NCBI GenBank assembly: GCA_005792805.1
Contig: SXQV01000078.1
Location: 1 to 7,045 of the forward strand
From: Methylococcaceae bacterium
Lineage (GTDB): Bacteria > Pseudomonadota > Gammaproteobacteria > Methylococcales > Methylococcaceae
Length of the DNA stretch: 7,045 bases
Direction: 5' to 3'
The position numbers and the translations under genes are program-made. Numbering within the stretch: position 1 is the stretch's first letter; each line of letters opens with the position of its first letter. Of the stretch, positions 1 through 6,552 are shown piece after piece. The notes under the pieces were generated by a model. It saw nothing but the letters and a program-made list of their open reading frames with translations, made no database searches and was not told where the DNA came from.

Positions 1-720
1 CAGTGTGTTGGTCAGGCCTCGAATATGACCCGACACCACAGAAACAGCACCGAACTCACCCATGGCCCGAGCATTACAGAGAATGACGCCATAGAGCAGA
101 CCCCAGCGAATGTTGGGCAAGGTGACATGCCAGAAGATCTGCCAACCGGAAGCGCCCAAAACCAGGGCCGCCTCCTCTTCTTCTGTCCCCTGTGCCTGCA
201 TCAGTGGAGTCAGTTCCCGTGCCACCAATGGACAGGTACCGAAGATCGTCGCCAGCACGATGCCCGGTACGGCGAAGATCAGCCTGATGTCATGTGCTTG
301 CAGCCACGGCCCAAACCAGCCCTGTGCACCAAACATCAGCACGTAAATCAACCCCGACACCACTGGCGATACCGAGAATGGCAGGTCGATCAGGGTAATC
401 AGGAGACTTTTGCCTGGAAACTCAAACTTGGCGATGGACCAAGCGGCGGCGAGACCAAAGACCACATTGAGCGGCACGGCGATCAGGGCCGTAATCAGTG
501 TCAGCCGCGCCGCCAGCAGGGCGTTTTCCTCGGTCAACGCCGCCGAAAAGACCGCCCAGCCTTTGCTGAAGGCCTGACTAAACACCACCGCCAAGGGCAG
601 AAACAAGAAACCCAGCAAAAAAGCGAGGGCCACCGCTATCAATGTCCAGCGCACCCAGGTGGGCTCACCTCGGGCGGGATTAAAGGCACGAGGGCCAACA
701 GCCAGCGGGGCAGTCGACAT
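1..720 (-). CDS. cysW: Sulfate/thiosulfate ABC transporter permease CysW (3' end beyond window)
   Basis: This is the second inner-membrane permease subunit of the CysTWA sulfate/thiosulfate importer. It pairs with CysT to form the channel energised by CysA. The window holds 240 codons from an ATG at 720; known CysW proteins are about 290 residues, so roughly 50 C-terminal residues lie outside. Hydrophobic segments are visible near residues 26-48, 72-95, 106-130 and 145-163. The cytoplasmic EAA loop that docks on the ATPase is at about 183-202 (EAALVLGASGWQIFWHVTLP). It is preceded by VARELTPLMQAQGTEEEE and followed by NARAMGEFGAVSVVSGHIRG, both strongly CysW-like. A good Shine-Dalgarno (GAGGAG) stands about 9 nt before the ATG. 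The gene follows cysT by 31 nt, so the two are almost certainly co-transcribed and cysA is expected next. No frameshift is seen. Family assignment is secure; substrate specificity is inferred from family and context. Confidence 0.96.
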   Translation of the reverse strand, partial: MSTAPLAVGPRAFNPARGEPTWVRWTLIAVALAFLLGFLFLPLAVVFSQAFSKGWAVFSAALTEENALLAARLTLITALIAVPLNVVFGLAAAWSIAKFEFPGKSLLITLIDLPFSVSPVVSGLIYVLMFGAQGWFGPWLQAHDIRLIFAVPGIVLATIFGTCPLVARELTPLMQAQGTEEEEAALVLGASGWQIFWHVTLPNIRWGLLYGVILCNARAMGEFGAVSVVSGHIRGLTNTL

Positions 721-751
721 AGCAGTCACTCTCCTCAGTCAGGGTGGATAG

Positions 752-1597
752 TCATGCCTTACGCAAGTGCGAGTGCCGCTGCAAGGCATTGATGATAAGC
801 AGCAGCGCGAAGGACACCAACAGCATGGAAACCGCCAAGGCCGTCGCGCCGGCATAGTCGTATTGCTCCAGCTTGGTAATAATCAGGAGCGGCGTGATCT
901 CCGATACCATCGGGATGTTACCGGCGATAAAAATGACTGACCCGTACTCGCCTACGGCACGGGCAAACGCCAGAGCAAAACCGGTCAGCAAGGCGGGTGC
1001 CAGGGCCGGAAGGATTACCCGGAAGAAAGTCTGCCAGCGGGTGGCACCCAGACTCGCGGCGGCCTCCTCCAGCTCACTCTCGAAATCTTCCAGCACTGGC
1101 TGCACCGTCCTAACCACAAAGGGCAGGCCGATGAACGTCAGTGCCACAACGACGCCCAGTGGCGTGTAGGCGATCTTGATGCCATAAGGCGCCAGAAACT
1201 GGCCTACCCAACCCTTGCTGGAATAGAGCGTCGCCAAGGCAATACCGGCCACGGCAGTCGGGAGAGCAAACGGCAGATCAACCAGTGCATCAATCAGTCT
1301 CTTGCCGAAAAACTCATAGCGCACCAAAACCCAAGCCACCAGCAAACCAAAGGCGGTATTGATGACCGCCCCCGCCAGAGAAGCACCGAAGGTCAGTTGG
1401 TACGAGGCCAGCACGCGCGACTGGGTAATGACATCCCAGAACCCGCCCCAACCCAAGGTCGCCGCTTTAAAGAAAGTGGCGGACAGCGGGATAAGTACGA
1501 TCAGGCTCAGATAAAGAAGGCTGAAGCCCAGCGTCAATGAAAACCCCGGCAATACCCCGCGCTTTTTGAATGTGATCGCCACCCGTTGATTCCTCAT
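752..1597 (-). CDS. cysT: Sulfate/thiosulfate ABC transporter permease CysT (CysU)
   Basis: This is the first inner-membrane permease subunit of the sulfate/thiosulfate ABC importer, 281 residues and close to the usual 275-280. The N-terminus LPGFSLTLGFSLLYLSLIVLIPLSA (about 16-40) is the typical first membrane helix. Further hydrophobic stretches lie near 68-92, 106-125, 146-162, 200-225 and 250-272, fitting a six-helix MetI-like permease. The EAA loop is at about 178-197 (EAAASLGATRWQTFFRVILP), followed by the family motif ARAVGEYGSVIFIAGN. It is the promoter-proximal gene of the minus-strand cysTW operon, facing the divergent control region. The ATG at 1597 has no clear Shine-Dalgarno. A GTG at 1582 (five codons in) has GAGG 9 nt upstream and would begin MAITFKKRGVLPGF, so the true start may be there. 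The reading frame is intact. Confidence 0.96.
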   Translation of the reverse strand: MRNQRVAITFKKRGVLPGFSLTLGFSLLYLSLIVLIPLSATFFKAATLGWGGFWDVITQSRVLASYQLTFGASLAGAVINTAFGLLVAWVLVRYEFFGKRLIDALVDLPFALPTAVAGIALATLYSSKGWVGQFLAPYGIKIAYTPLGVVVALTFIGLPFVVRTVQPVLEDFESELEEAAASLGATRWQTFFRVILPALAPALLTGFALAFARAVGEYGSVIFIAGNIPMVSEITPLLIITKLEQYDYAGATALAVSMLLVSFALLLIINALQRHSHLRKA

Positions 1598-1885
1598 GGC
1601 CGCTATGGAGGAGCCACTCTAGCAAGCCCTTACCAGGTATCAAAAAGACTGTTTTGCTATTTGCTTATTCCATTCCTCTTTCAAGCACCATACCCCCCCC
1701 AGGGCACGAGGTGAACCCAGTCAGCCCTCAAACACATATAGCCTTTCGCTATATGTTTCTGACTATTCAGTATTTCTGATATTACTTTTCGGTTGATAGG
1801 CTTTCGTCCCAGATCGATGGCCGTCTTGATACCTACAGTCAATATCAGGGCGGCCCTGTGTACCCTAACCCGGAGCCACTCAACC
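1598..1885. promoter_or_regulatory. Divergent control region between cysT and the yezD-porin-sbp cluster
   Basis: These 288 bp separate oppositely transcribed sulfate-uptake genes and must hold at least one promoter for each side. They contain AT-rich stretches (about 1640-1680 and 1730-1795), a run of eight C (1693-1700), a perfect dyad (1734-1756), a weaker symmetric element AGTA...TACT (1769-1786) and a small hairpin CAGGG-CGG-CCCTG (1846-1858). A half-site-like GCTATTTG (1656-1663), resembling the dyad's right arm GCTATATG, lies on the cysT side. I could not assign sigma70 boxes with confidence on either strand. Control by CysB is inferred from the gene content and the presence of cysB in the same window. 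Confidence 0.7.
1734..1756. promoter_or_regulatory. Perfect 9-bp dyad with T-N11-A box, candidate CysB operator
   Basis: The arms ACATATAGC and GCTATATGT are exact reverse complements around a 5-nt centre CTTTC. T1739 and A1751 form the T-N11-A spacing typical of LysR-type regulator sites, symmetric about the dyad centre. It lies about 140 bp from the cysT start and about 130 bp from the yezD start, a good position for a shared operator. The symmetry is seen directly; CysB as the ligand is inference. It could instead fold as an RNA hairpin if transcription from the minus-strand promoter region starts to its right. Confidence 0.5.
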
Positions 1886-2089
1886 ATGAGCGAACGACTC
1901 AAAAAGGCGATACCTCCAGCGGAGCCCGGCGATGCCGTGGCAAAGATCGTCGAGGCTCTGCGTGACCTCAATTTCGGCTCAGTGGAAATCACGCTGCACG
2001 AAGGGCGGATCGTCCTGATCGAGCGGAAAGAGAGGCAGCGGCTGAACATTCCCTTAGGGAATCCTGACCTGAGGGGATTAACCCTCTGA
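1886..2089 (+). CDS. YezD-like small protein (DUF2292 family)
   Basis: This is a 67-residue soluble protein. The core VAKIVEALRDLNFGSVEITLHEGRIVLIERKERQRL (about 18-53) matches the YezD/DUF2292 pattern of one helix followed by a GSV-[EQ]-I-x-[IL]-H-[DE]-G-x-[IV] beta hairpin and a basic tail. The ATG at 1886 is preferred over upstream in-frame ATGs (1793, 1817) because GGAG sits at 1872-1875 with 10 nt spacing, and because family similarity begins after it. There is no signal peptide or membrane segment, so it should act in the cytoplasm. It is the first gene of the plus-strand cluster, 123 nt before the porin. From memory, members of this family often sit beside sulfate-assimilation genes, but no biochemical activity is established to my knowledge. 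Its role is unknown: a sulfur-linked accessory or small-ligand/nucleic-acid binder would be speculation. Confidence 0.82.
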   Translation: MSERLKKAIPPAEPGDAVAKIVEALRDLNFGSVEITLHEGRIVLIERKERQRLNIPLGNPDLRGLTL

Positions 2090-2212
2090 CCAGTCACCAA
2101 AACACCCCTACCTCTGCCTGAGGCGGTACTAACCAAAACCCATTTAACGGCTGACTGACCGGACCACCGGAGGCGCTATCGATCAAGACACAACCAACTT
2201 GAGATAACCACC

Positions 2213-3991
2213 ATGAAAAAACGATGGTCCACATTTTTGGCAGCGGGAGCCGGAACCGCTGCTATCGGATTCACTGGTCCGGTACTTGCACTGACAGACA
2301 GTCAACGTTTCGAAAGGCTGGAAAAGCACATCCAGCAACTGGAACGTCGACTGGAGCAGACCGAAGCGGAAAATCAAAAACTCAAGAAACATGGCAGCGG
2401 CAAGGAGCCGACCTACGCTGCCCGCCACCCCACGGCGCTAGGCAATGAATCGGCGACCGATGCCACTGTCGGGGTAGTGGCCAGCAAGGATCAAACGGTC
2501 AAGGAACTGGACCAGAAGGTCAAGTTGCTGGAGCGTAAATATGAAGTGGATAAGGAAGAAGCCGACAAGAAATGGCTGAAGCTACCAAAAGCCGTTGAGC
2601 TCGGCAGTCAGGGCCTCAAGGTTGTTTCCTCAGACGAAAATTTCATCCTGTATTTGCGGGCCCTGATCCAGGCCGACGCCAGTTTTTACTTCGACGATGA
2701 GGGTGTTCAACCCATCGCGCAGAACGGTTCCGATCTGCCAAACAATTTTTACATGCGTCGTATCCGTCCGATCATTGAAGGCACAGTCTGGAAATACCTC
2801 GACTACCGCATCATGCCGGATTTCGCGCCCGGCCCCAGCGGCACCACGTCACCCAGAATTTTTGATGCCGTTGCGGATCTTCGTTACTTCCGTGAAGCCA
2901 GTCTCGCTGCCGGCATCATGAAGGCACCGGTGAGCCTGGAGCGTCTGCAAAGCGCCACTAACCTGAGCTTCCTGGAGCGCGCCTGGCCTACCCAGCTAGC
3001 GCCTAACCGCGAAATGGGCTTCTTGCTGCACGGCGAGTTCGATCGCCCTGACTACCCCAGTGACTTTGCCATGACCGGGCGAAATCAGACGATCACTGGC
3101 AACTTCCCGATGTATATGTACCCGGACTTTTTCAGCTACCAGGTGGGTGTCTACAACGGCACCAGCAACAATGGCAGCCTGTACTCGGACAGCAACGATT
3201 CCAAGGACTTCCAGGGACGCATCTTCTCGCACCCGTTCCTGCATTCCGGCATCGAACCGCTCGAAGGACTGGGTATCGGTATGGCGGGTACCTATGGCGA
3301 TCCCAACGACGTCACTCTGTCCAGTTTCCAGAGCCCCGGGTTGCAAACCGTCTTCAACTACACGGGCGTCGTGACGGTTCCCAATAGCAAGCCGGCCGTA
3401 CTGACCACTGGTGCCAAGGCCGATGGCACGGCCTATCGCTTGTATCCACAGGGGTACTGGATCTACGGGCCATTCAAGCTGGTGGGTGAATATTCTCAAT
3501 CCAATCAGGATATCGCCAACCAGGTGCTTGAGAAGGGACAAAGCGTCAACAAATATTCGATGAATGAAACTATCGATGCCTGGAATATCACCGTTGACTA
3601 TGTGCTGACTGGAGAAAATAACGTGTTCCTCAATCAAGGCATTAAGCCCCGGCACAACTTTGATCCCTTTGAAGGAGCCTGGGGTGCCTGGCAGCTGGCG
3701 GCACGCTTTAGCCCCATCAATTTTGACCAGGCTACCTTCAAAAATGTTGGAACCACCGACAAGCCAATTTACCCGTTCGCCGACCCCAGAAACTCGGTTT
3801 CATCGGCCAGTACATGGGGTTTGGGCGCCAACTGGTGGCTCAACCCCAACGTCAAGCTAATGTTTGACTACTCACAGACAGGCTTTGACGGCGGAGCCGC
3901 CGAACTGGATGCCAACAATCTCAAAACCACCAAGGTCATTGACCGGGATACTGAACGAGTCTTCCAGACCCGTGTTCAGCTTGGATTTTAA
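2213..3991 (+). CDS. Outer-membrane porin, OprP/OprO-like (phosphate-selective porin family)
   Basis: This is a 592-residue outer-membrane channel. Residues 1-26 form a Sec signal peptide (MKKRW, hydrophobic core, cleavage after GPVLA). Residues about 28-60 are a heptad-rich coiled coil (RFERLEKHIQQLERRLEQTEAE), and a second helical segment lies at about 93-121 (KELDQKVKLLERKYEVDKEE). Such coiled coils often mediate trimerisation or periplasmic anchoring. The barrel begins near residue 130. It shows Porin_O_P hallmarks: FYMRRIRPIIEGTVWKYLDYRIMPDF, the APVSLERLQSATNLSFLERAWPTQLAPNREMGF stretch, FEGAWGAWQLAARFS and a terminal Phe (QTRVQLGF), as required for barrel assembly. Family members are usually 400-550 residues, so this one is long because of the coiled-coil region. 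It sits between yezD and sbp, suggesting that it passes sulfate or another sulfur oxyanion rather than phosphate. That specificity is inference from context. The Shine-Dalgarno is weak (GAGA about 8 nt upstream). Confidence 0.9.
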   Translation: MKKRWSTFLAAGAGTAAIGFTGPVLALTDSQRFERLEKHIQQLERRLEQTEAENQKLKKHGSGKEPTYAARHPTALGNESATDATVGVVASKDQTVKELDQKVKLLERKYEVDKEEADKKWLKLPKAVELGSQGLKVVSSDENFILYLRALIQADASFYFDDEGVQPIAQNGSDLPNNFYMRRIRPIIEGTVWKYLDYRIMPDFAPGPSGTTSPRIFDAVADLRYFREASLAAGIMKAPVSLERLQSATNLSFLERAWPTQLAPNREMGFLLHGEFDRPDYPSDFAMTGRNQTITGNFPMYMYPDFFSYQVGVYNGTSNNGSLYSDSNDSKDFQGRIFSHPFLHSGIEPLEGLGIGMAGTYGDPNDVTLSSFQSPGLQTVFNYTGVVTVPNSKPAVLTTGAKADGTAYRLYPQGYWIYGPFKLVGEYSQSNQDIANQVLEKGQSVNKYSMNETIDAWNITVDYVLTGENNVFLNQGIKPRHNFDPFEGAWGAWQLAARFSPINFDQATFKNVGTTDKPIYPFADPRNSVSSASTWGLGANWWLNPNVKLMFDYSQTGFDGGAAELDANNLKTTKVIDRDTERVFQTRVQLGF

Positions 3992-4017
3992 TTTGCTAGC
4001 CACCAGGCGAAAGCTAC

Positions 4018-4049
4018 CCTCGGTACGGCTGCCGAAAGCCCTGCCGAGG
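4018..4049 (+). other. Hairpin in the porin-sbp intergenic spacer
   Basis: CCTCGG (4018-4023) pairs with CCGAGG (4044-4049). Inside it, GGCT (4027-4030) pairs with AGCC (4037-4040), separated from the outer stem by a symmetric 3x3 internal loop and closed by GCCGAA. No T-run follows, so it is not a standard intrinsic terminator. In a porin-sbp transcript it could slow 3'-exonucleases or mark a processing point and so set the ratio of the two proteins. The structure is seen; the function is inference. Confidence 0.4.
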
Positions 4050-4115
4050 AGCAAGACTAGATTACACACCAGTACCAAAACAAACCTCACCCAAACGATC
4101 ATCAGGAGCAACCTA

Positions 4116-5129
4116 ATGGCATCTTTTTTCAAGAAACTGTTTACCGGCATTTTTACGCTCACACTCACCCTGGCCGGGTTGGCAAGTGCCGAAAGCATCG
4201 AACTGCTTAATGTCTCCTATGACCCTACCCGGGAGTTTTACGAGGAGTACAACAAGGCATTTGCCAAATACTGGAAAGAAAAATCTGGCGATGACGTAAC
4301 CATCAAACAGTCTCATGGTGGAGGCGGCAAACAATCCCGCGCCGTAATTGATGGTTTGGATGCCGATGTGGTCACGCTGGCCTTGCACTACGATGTTCAC
4401 CAACTGCATGCAAAAGGCAAGCTGATCCCGGAGCGCTGGCACGAACGCCTTGCCCACAATAGCGCCCCGTACACATCAACCATGGTATTCCTGGTGCACC
4501 AGGGCAACCCCAAAAATATCAGGGACTGGGATGATCTGGGAAAGCCCGGCGTCACTGTAGTGACCCCTAACCCAAAAACCTCCGGGGGTGCTCGCTGGAA
4601 CTTTCTTGCGGCCTGGGGTTATGGCCTGAACAAGCTGGGCAGCGAAGCGGCCGCCCAAGACCTGGTCACAAAAATCTACAAAAACGCTCCAGTACTCGAC
4701 AGTGGTGCTCGTGGCTCCACCATCACTTTCGCCGAACGTGAAATCGGTGACGTACTGATCACCTGGGAAAATGAAGCATATCTCGCCATCAAGGAATACG
4801 GTGCGGACAAGTTCGAAATCGTTGCGCCTTCCTACAGCATTCTTGCCGAACCCCCCGTGACCGTGGTGGATAAGGTGGCAGCAAGACATGGCACTGAAGA
4901 TGTGGCCAAAGCTTACCTGGAGTACCTGTATAGCCCAACCGGCCAGGAACTCGCCGCAAAGCATCACTACCGTCCGCGCGATAAGGCTGTTCTTGCAAAA
5001 CATGCGGCAGAGTTCGCCAACATCCGGTTGTTTACCATCGACGAGGTATTTGGCGGGTGGGATAAAGCCCAGAAGAGGTTCTTCGCAGATGGTGGCCTCT
5101 TCGACCAGATTTACGGCGCCGTCAGGTAA
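4116..5129 (+). CDS. sbp: Periplasmic sulfate-binding protein (Sbp/CysP family)
   Basis: This is a 337-residue periplasmic receptor that delivers sulfate (possibly thiosulfate) to CysT/CysW. Residues 1-25 are a signal peptide (MASFFKKLF, hydrophobic core, cleavage after LASA). The mature protein begins ESIELLNVSYDPTREFYEEYN, the classic Sbp opening. Ligand-site motifs follow: QSHGGGGKQSRAVIDGLDADVVTLAL (65-90) and NPKTSGGARWNFLAAWGYGL (152-171), then DSGARGSTITFAEREIGDVLITWENEA (195-221). The family normally reads SHGGSGKQ; here the Ser is Gly (SHGGGGKQ). The ATG at 4116 is chosen over an upstream-open frame because AGGAG (4104-4108) lies 7 nt away and the signal peptide starts there. It is 124 nt after the porin and probably in its operon, although a separate promoter is possible. 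The sulfate-versus-thiosulfate (Sbp/CysP) distinction cannot be settled by eye. Confidence 0.95.
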   Translation: MASFFKKLFTGIFTLTLTLAGLASAESIELLNVSYDPTREFYEEYNKAFAKYWKEKSGDDVTIKQSHGGGGKQSRAVIDGLDADVVTLALHYDVHQLHAKGKLIPERWHERLAHNSAPYTSTMVFLVHQGNPKNIRDWDDLGKPGVTVVTPNPKTSGGARWNFLAAWGYGLNKLGSEAAAQDLVTKIYKNAPVLDSGARGSTITFAEREIGDVLITWENEAYLAIKEYGADKFEIVAPSYSILAEPPVTVVDKVAARHGTEDVAKAYLEYLYSPTGQELAAKHHYRPRDKAVLAKHAAEFANIRLFTIDEVFGGWDKAQKRFFADGGLFDQIYGAVR

Positions 5130-5145
5130 TCTGGACGACTGATGA

Positions 5146-5179
5146 GCCGCAAGCCCTGCTCATTGAGCAGGAGTTCGGC
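5146..5179 (+). terminator. Hairpin downstream of sbp, possible operon end
   Basis: CCTGCTC (5155-5161) and GAGCAGG (5165-5171) form a perfect 7-bp stem closed by ATT. Outside it, GCCG (5146-5149) pairs with CGGC (5176-5179) across a 5x4 internal loop. It starts 17 nt after the sbp stop codon. There is no U-tract behind it, so it may be a 3'-end stabilising or Rho-assisted structure rather than a true intrinsic terminator. Confidence 0.4.
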
Positions 5180-5373
5180 CCGCAACCAGCCATGGAAATC
5201 CTGTCCATTCGATTATTGACCCGGCTCTTCAATAGGGTTCACCCTGAGCATGGCATGAGGATCAGCAATCATTAGCGCCGATTCAGGAAAAACCGGGTAA
5301 ATTGACGTGCGCCCGGATGCTGGCCTCTTCAGCAGAATGGATATCAGCGCTCCATCCTCTTCATAGCAACCGC

Positions 5374-5401
5374 TTGAACAGCATAAACCATGGCCTGTAG
5401 T
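5374..5401 (+). promoter_or_regulatory. Weak candidate sigma70 promoter for cysB
   Basis: TTGAAC (5374-5379) and TGTAGT (5396-5401) match the -35 and -10 consensus at 4 of 6 positions each, with a 16-nt spacer. Transcription would start near 5408 and give a leader of about 50 nt carrying the dyad at 5420-5436. The match is modest and could be chance. Confidence 0.22.
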
Positions 5402-5419
5402 CGGCGCATTTCAAAGTTC

Positions 5420-5436
5420 TTGCTCCCCCCGAGCAA
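5420..5436 (+). promoter_or_regulatory. Short dyad just upstream of cysB
   Basis: TTGCTC and GAGCAA are perfect reverse complements around CCCCC, ending 20 nt before the cysB ATG. It could be an autoregulatory site or a leader hairpin that limits ribosome access; cysB here lacks an obvious Shine-Dalgarno. It does not have the T-N11-A spacing seen in the dyad at 1734-1756. Seen as symmetry only; function is inference. Confidence 0.3.
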
Positions 5437-5456
5437 CCGCACTCATTGATGACCTC

Positions 5457-6431
5457 ATGAAACTTCAGCAACTACGCTACATTTGGGAAGTCGCCCAAAA
5501 TGAACTGAATGTCACGGCAACCGCCGAAAGTCTATTCACCTCGCAACCCGGCATCAGCAAGCAGATTCGGCTGCTGGAAGATGAACTGGGCATCGATATT
5601 TTCGTTCGCAGCGGCAAGCAGTTTACCGGGCTGACCCCCGGTGGACAGCAGGTAGTGGCCATGGCTGGAGCAATTCTCGCGAAAGTGAATGACATCCGGC
5701 AAATGGCCAATGATGTGCTGAACAAGCAGGTGGGTGAGTTGTCCATCGCGACAACCCATACCCAGGCTCGCTATGCCCTGCCGCCGGTGATTCAGTCATT
5801 CATGCGGCAGTACCCGGAGATCAGGCTAACCATCAATCAGGGTACGCCGGCTCAAATCGCCGAGCAGGTTTCTCGCGGTCTGGTCGATCTGGCCATCGCC
5901 ACTGAAGCGACCGATCTCTTTGAAAACCTGGTCACGATGCCCTGCTACCAATGGAATCGCAGCGTGCTGGTGCCTCATCATCACCCGCTGGCGAAGCGGC
6001 CTGAACTGACCCTGGAGGAACTCGCCGGGTACCCCATCATCACCTATACCTTCGGCTTCACCGGGCGTTCACAGCTGGATCGTGCCTTCGAAAAAGCGGG
6101 GCTGCACCCGCAAATTGCGCTGACGGCCGTGGATGCCGATGTCATAAAAACCTATGTCAGGCTGGGTCTGGGCATCGGTATCGTCGCCCACATGGCGCAT
6201 GATCCCGTGATGGACGCCGATCTGATGGCGATCGAAGCCGGCCATCTGTTTGCCCCCAGCATCACCAAGGTGGTGTTGCGCCGGGACATGTTTCTGCGTG
6301 AATTTCTTTACGACTTCATCCGTCTGTTTGCCCCGCACCTTAGCCGGGACATCATCGACCAGGCCATGCAGATTCGGGAAAAGAAGGATTGGGAAGCCCT
6401 ATTCAAGGATGTCGCCCTGCCGCTGCATTAA
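5457..6431 (+). CDS. cysB: LysR-type transcriptional regulator CysB
   Basis: This is the master regulator of sulfate assimilation, 324 residues, the same length as enteric CysB. The N-terminal winged HTH (MKLQQLRYIWEVAQNELNVTATAESLFTSQPGISKQIRLLEDELG, 1-45) is followed by a linker helix (about 60-88) and the effector domain. Every residue I recall as contacting sulfate in the Klebsiella CysB structure is present at the same number: Thr100, Thr102 and Gln103 in TTHTQARYALP, Thr149 in AIATEA, Trp166 in CYQWNRS, and Thr202 in YTFGFTGRS. The late motif VDADVIKTYVRLGLGIGIVA is also CysB-typical and separates it from Cbl-like paralogues less well conserved there. In the family, N-acetylserine is the inducer and sulfate or thiosulfate are anti-inducers. 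No clear Shine-Dalgarno precedes the ATG; the start is fixed by alignment to the conserved MKLQQLRY opening. It likely controls both uptake operons in this window. Confidence 0.97.
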   Translation: MKLQQLRYIWEVAQNELNVTATAESLFTSQPGISKQIRLLEDELGIDIFVRSGKQFTGLTPGGQQVVAMAGAILAKVNDIRQMANDVLNKQVGELSIATTHTQARYALPPVIQSFMRQYPEIRLTINQGTPAQIAEQVSRGLVDLAIATEATDLFENLVTMPCYQWNRSVLVPHHHPLAKRPELTLEELAGYPIITYTFGFTGRSQLDRAFEKAGLHPQIALTAVDADVIKTYVRLGLGIGIVAHMAHDPVMDADLMAIEAGHLFAPSITKVVLRRDMFLREFLYDFIRLFAPHLSRDIIDQAMQIREKKDWEALFKDVALPLH

Positions 6432-6456
6432 CCCAATCCATCTTTTCAGGAAGTCA

Positions 6457-6552
6457 ATCGCAGGCACGCTACCGTCCTGTTTCAAATTGGCAACGACTTT
6501 ATTGCAGGCGCGGGATATTGAACCTGGCCCCTTATTCCCGCAGATTGCAGGC
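6457..6552 (+). repeat. Three spaced copies of ATYGCAGGC
   Basis: The copies are ATCGCAGGC (6457-6465), ATTGCAGGC (6502-6510) and ATTGCAGGC (6544-6552), at steps of 45 and 42 bp. The first and third share a longer match, continuing into AC. Between the second and third lies GCGGGA (6511-6516) with its inverted partner TCCCGC (6537-6542), enclosing GAACCTGGCCCCTTATT. This may be an eroded repetitive extragenic element; the copy number is small enough that chance is not excluded. Confidence 0.35.

Larger units (their letters stand above)
5130..5456 (+). other. Intergenic region between sbp and cysB
   Basis: These 327 bp hold no convincing gene. They contain the strong hairpin after sbp (5146-5179), a short hairpin AGGGT-TC-ACCCT near 5233-5244, a possible sigma70 promoter (5374-5401) and a 6-bp dyad close to the cysB start (5420-5436). 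The middle (about 5250-5370) shows nothing I can name. The gap and the hairpin suggest cysB is transcribed separately from the sbp operon. Confidence 0.6.

Noticed and set aside
25..792. Long plus-strand open frame (255 codons) at the left edge
   Set aside because: It is antisense to cysW, whose minus-strand translation matches the CysW family along its whole length. The plus-strand product is low-complexity (rich in Gln, His, Arg, Pro) and has no family features.
1681..2136. Minus-strand open frame of 151 codons over the control region and yezD
   Set aside because: It runs antisense through the YezD-like gene and across the operator dyad. The translation is Arg/Ser-rich without family signal.
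2996..3655. Minus-strand open frame of 219 codons inside the porin gene
   Set aside because: It lies wholly opposite a convincing porin with signal peptide and terminal Phe. It has no ribosome-binding site and no recognisable motif; it is a shadow of codon bias.
5139..5179. CTGATGA followed by a stable stem, suggesting a hammerhead ribozyme
   Set aside because: The required GAAA after stem II is missing (the sequence after the stem reads CCGCAACC), and no cleavage-site stem with GUC/GUH is seen.
5192..5275. 27-codon open frame starting MEILSIRLLTRLF
   Set aside because: No Shine-Dalgarno precedes the ATG, no family is recognised, and a frame this short occurs easily by chance. I keep it only as a note.
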